A DNA stretch of 11,378 nt. Source: Pseudomonadota bacterium. GTDB taxonomy: Bacteria > Pseudomonadota > Alphaproteobacteria > Rhizobiales > Hyphomicrobiaceae. The translations under genes were made by a program, and so were the position numbers. Below are positions 6,110 to 11,378 of the stretch, piece after piece; position 1 is the first letter of the stretch, and each line of letters begins with the position of its first letter. The DNA is taken from NCBI GenBank assembly GCA_021813195.1, contig JAKALI010000068.1, forward strand, positions 1-11,378, given 5' to 3'. The notes below the pieces were generated by a model that was not told the DNA's origin, did no database searches, and worked only from the letters and a program-made list of their open reading frames with translations.

Positions 6110-7528
6110 TTATTCGCCGCCGATGTCGTATTCTGTATCGCGCACGCGGATCGCGTATTTCTTCATCAGCGCCTGGAAGTTCGGGCGCTGCATGCCGGTG
6201 TCCTCGGCGCTCTTGGTGACGTTCCATTCGTTGCGCTTGAGGGCCTCGAGCACGAACTGCTTCTCGATCTCCTCAACCGATTTCTCGCGCGTGACCTTCT
6301 TGAGGCGCTTGAGTTCCTCGCTGGTGCGCGGCACCGCGATGTCCTCGTTGCGCTGTGATTGGTCGATGATGCTGACCAGATGCGCCTGCCGGATGATGTG
6401 GTCGCTGGTGAGAATCGCCGCGCGCTGGATGACGTTTTCCAGTTCGCGCACATTGCCCGGCCAGTTGTGATTCATGAGCGCGCTCATCGCGCCCTCGGAA
6501 ATCTCGGTAACCTGCTTGCCGAGCTCGGTGCTCACCGCTTTGAGAAAATGATAGGCGAGGGCCGGGATGTCGTCCTTGCGCTCGCGCAGCGACGGGACGT
6601 GGATCGGGAAAATGTTGATCCGGTAATAAAGATCGTCGCGGAAGGTGCCGGCGGCGACCATCGCCCTGAGGTCCTTGTTGGTGGCGGTGATCAGCCGGAA
6701 ATTGGCGGTCAGGGTCTTGGTGTCGCCGACCGCGCGGTATTCGCGCTCCTGCAACACGCGCAAGAGCTTGGCCTGGATCGACAGCGAGAAATTGCCGATC
6801 TCGTCGAGGAACAGGCTGCCGCTGTCGGCAACTTCGAACATGCCCTTCTTGTTGGTGACGGCACCGGTGAAGGCGCCCTTGACGTGGCCGAACAGTTCGC
6901 TTTCCAGAAGGTTCTCGCTCAGTGAATTGCAATCCACCGGAACGAAGGGCTTATCCTTGCGCAGGCTGTTGTAGTGGATGGCACGGGCGATCAGCTCCTT
7001 GCCGGTGCCGCTTTCGCCGGTCAGCAGCACGGTCGAATTGGTCGGTGCGCATTGCGCGACGAGGCGGTAGACCGCCTGCATCTGCGGGCTTGAGCCGATG
7101 ATGTTCTCAAACCGGTATTTCGACGATACTTCGGTCTTGAGATTGATGTTCTCCCGCAGGAGCTGCCGCCGTTCGAGCGCCCGCTGCACCACCAGCTTCA
7201 GTTCGTCCGGCTCGAACGGCTTGGAGATGTAGTCGAAGGCGCCGAGCTTCATCGCCTGCACCGCGGTCTCGATCTGCGACAGGCCGGTGATCATGATAAT
7301 GTCGATATCGGGATGGCCTTCCTTGACCCGGCGCAGCACTTCCAGCCCCCCGATGTTCGGCATCATGATGTCGAGGATCAGGATGTCGTAAGCGTTCTGT
7401 TCGATCTTCTGCAGCGCCTCGCGGCCGTCATGGGCGGCCTCGATCTCATAGCCGTTCCCGTCCAGGATGCGCATACAGCTCCGGATGACGATCTCCTCGT
7501 CGTCAACAACCAGAATTCGTGCGCTCAT
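6110..7528 (-). CDS. NtrC-family sigma-54-dependent response regulator
   Basis: The 472-residue protein has the three standard parts. The receiver (about 1-120) has VVDDEE, Asp53 in LILDIMMP and Lys103 in YISKPF. The AAA+ sigma-54 interaction domain (about 140-375) has Walker A GESGTGKE (171-178), the sigma-54 contact loop GAFTGA (218-223), Walker B SLFLDEIG (237-244) and a downstream FRDDLYYRINIFPI arginine-finger region. A Fis-type helix-turn-helix at the end includes NVTKSAEDTGMQRPNFQ. All key residues are intact, so it should be an active bacterial enhancer-binding protein. The start at 7528 follows GGGAG and overlaps the kinase stop as TAATG, implying translational coupling and a cognate pair. 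The frame runs on upstream, but that extension only overlaps the kinase and has no family similarity. Its most likely target in view is the sigma-54 promoter at 2577-2592. Confidence 0.95.
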   Translation of the reverse strand: MSARILVVDDEEIVIRSCMRILDGNGYEIEAAHDGREALQKIEQNAYDILILDIMMPNIGGLEVLRRVKEGHPDIDIIMITGLSQIETAVQAMKLGAFDYISKPFEPDELKLVVQRALERRQLLRENINLKTEVSSKYRFENIIGSSPQMQAVYRLVAQCAPTNSTVLLTGESGTGKELIARAIHYNSLRKDKPFVPVDCNSLSENLLESELFGHVKGAFTGAVTNKKGMFEVADSGSLFLDEIGNFSLSIQAKLLRVLQEREYRAVGDTKTLTANFRLITATNKDLRAMVAAGTFRDDLYYRINIFPIHVPSLRERKDDIPALAYHFLKAVSTELGKQVTEISEGAMSALMNHNWPGNVRELENVIQRAAILTSDHIIRQAHLVSIIDQSQRNEDIAVPRTSEELKRLKKVTREKSVEEIEKQFVLEALKRNEWNVTKSAEDTGMQRPNFQALMKKYAIRVRDTEYDIGGE

Positions 7529-9135
7529 TAAACGCTCCCGCTCGGTTTGCTGTCGGGCCCGCCGGCCGCCGCCGTCAGTGGCAGCAATACGCGAAATGTC
7601 GAGCCTTCGCCAACCTTGCTTTGCACTTCGATCAGGCCGCCATGGCCCTCGATGATTCCGTGACTGACGGAAAGGCCCAGGCCGGTGCCCTTGCCGACGG
7701 CCTTGGACGTGAAAAATGGATCGAAGATGCGCCGCAAGTTTTCTTCCGGAATGCCGCATCCGGTATCGGCGATGGTGATCTCCACCATCGGCACTGGCTT
7801 GTTGGACTGCGGGGTGATTCGCGGGGTGTCGGCGCGGCGCGTGCTGATGGCGATATTGCCCTGCTCCTCGACCGCGTGCTGGGCGTTGACCAGCATGTTC
7901 ATGACCACTTGCTTGATCTGATCGGCATCGACCCAGATCGGCGGCAGGCTGCGGTCGAGGTCCATGTTGATCTCGATATCGCGCAGGTGGGCCGGGCGCT
8001 CGATGATGCGCACCGTGTCCTCGATGACCTGATTGATGTCGGTGAATTTCTTTTCCGGCTGTTTTTCACGGGCGAAGTCCAACAGCCGCTTGATGATCGC
8101 CGCACACCGCTTGGTTTCGCGGATCACCAGGTCCATGTCCTCCGCGTCGGGGCTGTTGTCCGGCATTTTCTGCCGCATCAGGTGCGAGAAGGTCAGGATG
8201 CCGGTGAGGGGATTGTTCAATTCATGCGCCACGCCGGAGGCCAGCAGGCCGACCGAGGCGAGCTTTTCTCCGCGCATGGTCTCGGCTTGTGCCCGGCGCA
8301 GTTCCTGCGTGCGCTCTTGCACTTTCTGCTCGAGCGTGTGCGCCCAATCGCGCAATTGCGCGCGCGATTTGCGCAAGGCTTCGGTCATGCCGTTGAACGA
8401 AATAGCGAGCTTGCCGAACTCGTCGGCGCTACGCACCGGTATCGGCTGGTCGAGATTGCCGGTGGAAAGGCGATGCGCGCCGGCCTCGAGGTCGCGCAAC
8501 GGCAGATAGATCAGGCGGTGGATGAAGAAGCCCACCGCAAGCGATGCGATCAAGACGAACCCGATGGAAAAGCTGGCAATTCCGATCGTGCTGGCGCGCA
8601 ATTGCCGGTCGATCGGGTCGAGCGAATAGTCGATATCGAGCACGCCGAGGACCGGCGTCGTCTTGGAGTGGTGATGGCAGGCCGCGTTGTAGCAGGACGG
8701 CTCGTTGCGAATGACTTCCCGGCTGCCCAGCAGTGACTGGCCGTCCGGGCCCTTGAACGTCCACGTGCGGTCGGCGCGGGCCGTGTGTTCGAGCGGGGGG
8801 CCGCTCTCGGTCATATCCGCAATTTGGCCGACTTCCGGGGCGTGTGTCGAGAAGATGATCCGTCCGTCATTGCTGAGAATGCGGACTCGATGGATCTTTT
8901 CCTGGCTGGCCACGTCGTGGATGATTCGGTCCACATAGGCGGGTTGGTTTTGCAGCATGGCGAAGCGAGTGCTGCGGGTGATCACCTGCGAGAGTTGCGC
9001 GACGTGGTCGGATACCGAATCGACGATCTGGTTGTGCATGAACCAGGCCACCACGCCTGTGAATAGCAGCATGGCCACCGACAGCGCGATCGTGAGGTAG
9101 AGCACGACCTTGAATTTGAGGGTCCGCGGCTGCAT
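7528..9135 (-). CDS. Membrane sensor histidine kinase with a C-x4-C-H (haem c-like) periplasmic sensor
   Basis: The 535-residue kinase has a first helix at about 9-32, an extracytoplasmic sensor at about 33-180 and a second helix at about 183-206. A HAMP linker (about 207-262) and a coiled coil (about 263-292) follow. The dimerisation domain carries His304 in the H-box [10 protein letters not shown], and the ATPase has the N-box [12 protein letters not shown]1 [16 protein letters not shown] and G2 [11 protein letters not shown]. The catalytic residues are intact. The sensor loop contains CYNAACH (148-154), a spacing found in some covalent haem sites, followed by [11 protein letters not shown]. 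Haem c-binding sensor domains in other bacteria show a comparable Cys-His then VLGVLDI arrangement (from memory). The protein probably phosphorylates the overlapping NtrC-type regulator. An AAGGA lies 13-14 bases before the ATG, rather far. It has its own upstream FNR/FixK box. Confidence 0.93.
   Translation of the reverse strand: MQPRTLKFKVVLYLTIALSVAMLLFTGVVAWFMHNQIVDSVSDHVAQLSQVITRSTRFAMLQNQPAYVDRIIHDVASQEKIHRVRILSNDGRIIFSTHAPEVGQIADMTESGPPLEHTARADRTWTFKGPDGQSLLGSREVIRNEPSCYNAACHHHSKTTPVLGVLDIDYSLDPIDRQLRASTIGIASFSIGFVLIASLAVGFFIHRLIYLPLRDLEAGAHRLSTGNLDQPIPVRSADEFGKLAISFNGMTEALRKSRAQLRDWAHTLEQKVQERTQELRRAQAETMRGEKLASVGLLASGVAHELNNPLTGILTFSHLMRQKMPDNSPDAEDMDLVIRETKRCAAIIKRLLDFAREKQPEKKFTDINQVIEDTVRIIERPAHLRDIEINMDLDRSLPPIWVDADQIKQVVMNMLVNAQHAVEEQGNIAISTRRADTPRITPQSNKPVPMVEITIADTGCGIPEENLRRIFDPFFTSKAVGKGTGLGLSVSHGIIEGHGGLIEVQSKVGEGSTFRVLLPLTAAAGGPDSKPSGSV
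8674..8694 (-). other. C-x4-C-H motif codons in the kinase sensor domain
   Basis: These seven codons encode CYNAACH (residues 148-154). Both Cys and the His lie on the periplasmic side in the predicted topology, where the cytochrome c maturation system could attach haem. Two more His follow directly (HHH), so a metal site is an alternative. Confidence 0.6.
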
Positions 9136-9242
9136 GGCTGTCGTTACGTTCCTTTCAGCGCCGGAAAGGGCCGCAACCGTTCAACGGCGGCCGCGCGCCG
9201 CCGGCAGCTCCCTCGTGCTGGGAATCCGTAGGTGTCGCGGCC

Positions 9243-9284
9243 ACCTTAGTCGGCGTGGCCTATCAGACCATTGATAAGCATCAA
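9243..9284 (-). promoter_or_regulatory. Perfect FNR/FixK-type box and possible class II promoter of the kinase operon
   Basis: TTGAT-AAGC-ATCAA at 9271-9284 matches the FNR/FixK consensus TTGAT-N4-ATCAA exactly. It is centred about 142 bases before the kinase start. Placing the box at -41.5 puts the start site near 9236, with the hexamer TAAGGT (minus strand, 9248-9243) at the -10 position; this is only a 3 of 6 match to TATAAT. The box suggests induction at low oxygen through a CRP/FNR-family regulator. Confidence 0.78.
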
Positions 9285-9875
9285 ATAGCGGGTTTGAGGC
9301 CTGCGCCGCGCGCAATGGCGCATGCCGAATCGCGGCGCCCCGCCGTCTGAAGCCGCACGCGGGGACGTCTCAAGCCACACTTGCCGGCGGCGCCGTCGGC
9401 CGAACGCCGGTACGGCTCGGATTCCGTGCCGGCACCAATGCCGACCGCCCCTGCTTGCGCGCAGTGCGTGCGCAGAAGGCGCTGTGAAAGCTTTTTAGGA
9501 AGTTCTAGTAACGCATTGAAAACAAAAAAGAATTGGCGCCCCGGGCCGGAGCCGCAAACTGCTGCTGTCTTATTGATTTTAAACAACTATTTATGAGGGG
9601 CAGGCAGCGATACCAGCAAATCTACCAACATTAACGGCGGTTTGAGGCGCATTACCGCACCAAAAATAACCGGGTCTTCTGGCCGTGGAGGCTTTTCTCC
9701 CTGACCCGCGAAAATTTACCCGCTAGCTAGCTCATAGCTCGTCATCAGCACGCTTCAGACGCAGGCCTGATAGTCGCCCTTCGGAATGGCCCATCAGGGC
9801 TCTGAGCGGCGCTCCCAAAGGCAATTGCCGACAGTCAAACTTCAGAAGCTCATTGGTCGGCCGGCACCGGCGTTT
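9285..9875. other. Gene-poor stretch at the boundary of the mosaic region
   Basis: About 590 bases without a gene I can support. The first 200 bases are GC-rich with small palindromes such as GTGCCGGCAC (9426-9435). From about 9485 the composition shifts towards A+T (for example 9490-9535 and 9565-9600). A near-match to the FNR box, TTGAT-TTTA-AACAA, lies at 9573-9586 with one mismatch, but no gene is positioned to use it. No tRNA-like T-arm was seen. Confidence 0.4.
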
Positions 9876-9897
9876 CGCCTGTGAACAGTCACAGGCG
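9876..9897. repeat. 22-bp perfect palindrome with 4-base centre
   Basis: CGCCTGTGA (9876-9884) and TCACAGGCG (9889-9897) are exact reverse complements around ACAG. It lies about 120 bases upstream of the HTH gene and has no T-run on either strand. It may be an operator, a recombinase site or a stable hairpin. Confidence 0.5.
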
Positions 9898-9973
9898 GGT
9901 GTTGACGCTCCTGACGCCAGCAGATAGCAACGTAGGTATCCGCGCAAGACGTGCGGTCCTTTCACCAAGGGCC

Positions 9974-10028
9974 GATCTTGCGCGTTTCGCATTTCGGCCC
10001 CCGCACAGAGGCGTCGAAATGCAAGATC
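9974..10028. promoter_or_regulatory. Inverted repeat that spans the start codon of the HTH gene
   Basis: CGAAATGCAAGATC (10015-10028) is mirrored upstream in two blocks, GATCTTGC (9974-9981) and GCATTTCG (9989-9996). In RNA, 9989-9996 would pair with 10015-10022 and enclose the ATG (10019-10021) in the stem, with GAGG in the loop. As DNA it could instead be an autoregulatory operator. Confidence 0.45.
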
Positions 10029-10312
10029 GTGAAACAATTACCGGGACCGAAGCAGGCTCCTCCCGGAAAACCACCGACAGACATAATCCCGAACCGCTCG
10101 CCTTAGGCCCCGCTCAGGCGGCCCGAGCTCTCGGGATTTCGCGAGGCCAGCTCTACCTCCTGCTGGCGGCGGGTAAAATTCCCTCGTTCAAGCTAGGGCG
10201 CCGAAGGCTAATCCGCCGGTGCGATATCTTGAATCTAATGGAGCGCGCACTCGAGGACACGGCGCAGCAGCGCCTGCACGGAGAGAGCTTCACGCGGGGA
10301 GGGGCGCAGTAA
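10019..10312 (+). CDS. Excisionase / MerR-like helix-turn-helix protein
   Basis: The 97-residue protein contains ALGPAQAARALGISRGQLY, then GKIPSFKLGRRRLIRRCDI. This is the pattern of the small winged-HTH (HTH_17 / Xis-like) domain: helix-turn-helix, a short wing with K-L-G-R-R-R, and a final Asp/Ile. Such proteins direct excision of integrated elements or act as small repressors. The frame opens further upstream to 9881, but GAGG seven bases before the ATG at 10019 and the domain position support this start. The first 25 or so residues are polar and probably disordered. Its stop overlaps the next reading frame as TAATG, which suggests an old two-gene operon. No integrase is visible within the window. 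An excisionase and a transcriptional repressor cannot be told apart here. Confidence 0.75.
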   Translation: MQDRETITGTEAGSSRKTTDRHNPEPLALGPAQAARALGISRGQLYLLLAAGKIPSFKLGRRRLIRRCDILNLMERALEDTAQQRLHGESFTRGGAQ

Positions 10313-10736
10313 TGGGTTCCCTCAGGACGACTGCCCTTGCCAGGAATGGGCTCGACGACAACCTGCCGAACCCTAATGAGAACGTGCTCTGGGACGACTT
10401 CTGCACAGCGGTCCAGAGTCTTTGGGAAACGGCATTACGGCTAGGAAGGCTGCGAAGGGGCTTTCCTGGACCACAGATCGCGATACGGCTTGCTTTTTTG
10501 CATACCTATTTGCTGCTGCGAGAGGCCGGCCGGTGGTGCTCCGCGCCGATGCGAATCGTCAGGACGTAATCTTCGCGACTAATAGCAGAAGTGAAAACGA
10601 AGTGGTTACGCGGGGCAGGAACGCCTGGGCGGTTGACGGCAACGAGGCTGATTGGGTGCAAGGATATGAACGCTATGAACAAGCGATGAGGGCCAGTCAT
10701 GAAGCTCGATTAGCTCGCTTCAAAGCGGTGAGTTAG
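10312..10736 (+). pseudogene. Hypothetical protein, probably frame-broken
   Basis: The gene begins at the ATG of the TAATG overlap with the HTH gene and reads MGSLRTTALARNG, then ENVLWDDFCTAVQSLWE in frame 1. Near 10420-10440 the protein-like signal moves to another frame, which continues NGITARKAAKGLSWTTDRD, then GRPVVLRADAN, NSRSENEVV and a charged helix, ending at 10736. The second frame has two stops just upstream (10374-10379) and no ATG start, only TTG at 10422. The change needs a one-base loss (or two-base gain), or a larger deletion. No slippery heptamer is seen, so decay is likelier than programmed frameshifting. GLSWT followed by A-x-x-FA and a late R-x-E-x-EVV pattern recalls small element-associated hypothetical proteins of unknown function (memory only). 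I cannot assign an activity. Confidence 0.55.
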
Positions 10737-10983
10737 CCCCACTGACGGCGAACAGCGATGCAAAAGCCACGACCCAGAGGAACGCGAATATTCCGAAGCT
10801 CACGATCAGATTCGCGAGGTGCTAATCCACACAAACTATATGTCCCAAAAAGACATTGAATTTTGCATCGGGCATGATCTCAGCGATCTTCGTGGCCGTG
10901 ATGAGTTTCCCAAGATTGAGGCACTACATCAGGAGCTTCGTGCCAATTACGGTGATGCTGATACAATGGCGACATATACCTAG
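10732..10983 (+). pseudogene. Start-less reading frame with protein-like content
   Basis: A frame open from 10732 to the TAG at 10981-10983 reads SHDPEEREYSEAHDQIREVL, then IHTNYMSQKDIEFCIGHDL, then FPKIEALHQELRANYGDA. The balanced, helix-forming composition looks like real protein. It has no ATG until the Met in NYM (10840) and no Shine-Dalgarno; a GTG at 10819 is possible and would give 54 residues. An ATG at 10758 is in a different frame and ends after about 33 codons. It follows the broken gene directly and is probably the 3' part of another decayed gene. I do not recognise the family. Confidence 0.4.
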
Positions 10984-11053
10984 TTCCGCATACGTGAGAC
11001 CACAAATGGCCAAAGGTGCAATTAAAGAACCCGCAAACAGCGCAGGCTAGCCA

Positions 11054-11070
11054 GCCTTACGACGTAAGGC
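11054..11070. repeat. Short perfect inverted repeat
   Basis: GCCTTAC and GTAAGGC flank GAC. There is no T-run on either side in the sense needed for a terminator. It lies five bases before the TGACGGTA direct repeat, so the two may form one protein-binding region. Confidence 0.45.
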
Positions 11071-11074
11071 AAAA

Positions 11075-11094
11075 TGACGGTACAAGTGACGGTA
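11075..11094. repeat. Direct repeat TGACGGTA, 12-base period
   Basis: TGACGGTA occurs at 11075-11082 and again at 11087-11094, separated by CAAG. Short tandem boxes of this kind are used as integrase or excisionase arm sites; here that is only a suggestion drawn from the Xis-like gene nearby. Confidence 0.45.
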
Positions 11095-11267
11095 TCCAAG
11101 AAAATCAAATTTAAAAAATATATTTATTCCAATATCTTATGAAAGCAATACGATGCCGCCCCTGGCACCATTATTTCAATGACTTTGACGCCAGTCTCCA
11201 CTGCCCGAACGCAACATGTTTACGTCTGAACGAGACACACTGTTCACCACTGCCGGCGGACAGTGCT

Positions 11268-11300
11268 ACATTTGGGACGTGACCGCTGCGGACATTTGGG
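11268..11300. repeat. Direct repeat ACATTTGGG, 24-base period
   Basis: ACATTTGGG occurs at 11268-11276 and 11292-11300, each preceded nearby by GGAC. The block resembles GC-rich intergenic repeats with GCGGACATTTGGG-like words that I associate with Bradyrhizobium relatives. This is recollection, not a search. Confidence 0.4.
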
Positions 11301-11378
11301 TCTGGCGGGCACGGCATCATTGATAGATACGGTGAGTAATAAGATGGTAAGCGCCAAGCTGACCCCACGTGGTGAGAT

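Larger units (their letters stand above)
10984..11378. other. Non-coding tail with repeats and an AT-rich block
   Basis: No gene is supported. The stretch holds the inverted repeat at 11054-11070, the direct repeat at 11075-11094, an A+T-rich block at about 11097-11150 and the direct repeat at 11268-11300. A 65-codon minus-strand frame (11171-11368) lacks a ribosome site. Its content resembles the spurious proteins often annotated from intergenic repeats in Bradyrhizobium-type genomes (memory). Confidence 0.45.

Noticed and set aside
7519..8736. 405-codon plus-strand frame opposite the kinase
   Set aside because: It is antisense to conserved kinase boxes and has no Shine-Dalgarno or motif of its own.
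9281..9586. 101-codon minus-strand frame upstream of the kinase
   Set aside because: It overlaps the FNR/FixK box region, its composition changes abruptly along its length, and no family pattern is seen.
9573..9586. Second FNR-like box TTGAT-TTTA-AACAA
   Set aside because: It has one mismatch in a core position, and no gene lies at a suitable distance on either strand.
9732..10037. 101-codon minus-strand frame opposite the HTH gene start
   Set aside because: No ribosome site; it crosses the 22-bp palindrome, and its N-terminal part is antisense to a supported gene.
1..11378. CRISPR arrays, tRNA and rRNA genes, complete insertion sequences
   Set aside because: No regularly spaced repeat series, no tRNA T-arm or anticodon-arm pattern, no rRNA-like blocks and no transposase or terminal inverted repeat pair were found by eye.

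Overview
The window looks like a chromosomal segment of a GC-rich alphaproteobacterium. A Bradyrhizobium/Rhodopseudomonas-like member of the Hyphomicrobiales fits best. The grounds are codon usage, long antisense shadow frames, a perfect FNR/FixK box and a canonical sigma-54 promoter; this is inference from style, not from a search.

Layout. (1) 1-1634: housekeeping genes, the 3' end of a MetE-like (cobalamin-independent methionine synthase family) gene meeting pncB (nicotinate phosphoribosyltransferase) tail to tail. (2) 1940-9135: a redox gene cluster. It holds a very small secreted monohaem cytochrome c (minus strand); a sigma-54 promoter in front of two receiver-domain genes, the second with a duplicated C-terminal membrane domain; a nine-haem membrane-anchored cytochrome c followed by a four-helix membrane cytochrome b; and, convergent to these, an overlapping kinase-regulator pair. 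That pair is a sigma-54 activator of the NtrC family and a membrane histidine kinase whose extracytoplasmic loop carries a C-x4-C-H haem-c-like motif. A perfect TTGAT-N4-ATCAA box lies upstream of the kinase. (3) 9136-11378: a gene-poor, more AT-rich, mosaic region. It has an excisionase/MerR-like HTH gene, a frame-broken gene, a start-less reading frame, several strong palindromes and short direct repeats. It looks like the eroded edge of a mobile element.

Proposed working of the cluster (inference): low oxygen acts through an FNR/FixK-type regulator to express the kinase and activator. The kinase senses redox state or a ligand in the periplasm, possibly through covalently bound haem. The phosphorylated activator opens the sigma-54 promoter at 2577-2592 and drives the two receiver genes, and perhaps the downstream cytochrome genes by read-through. 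The b-type subunit and the nonahaem cytochrome would exchange electrons between the quinone pool and a periplasmic partner, for which the tiny monohaem protein is a candidate. One kinase and three receivers, one of them apparently held in the membrane, suggest a branched or buffered phosphotransfer circuit around an electron-transfer complex.
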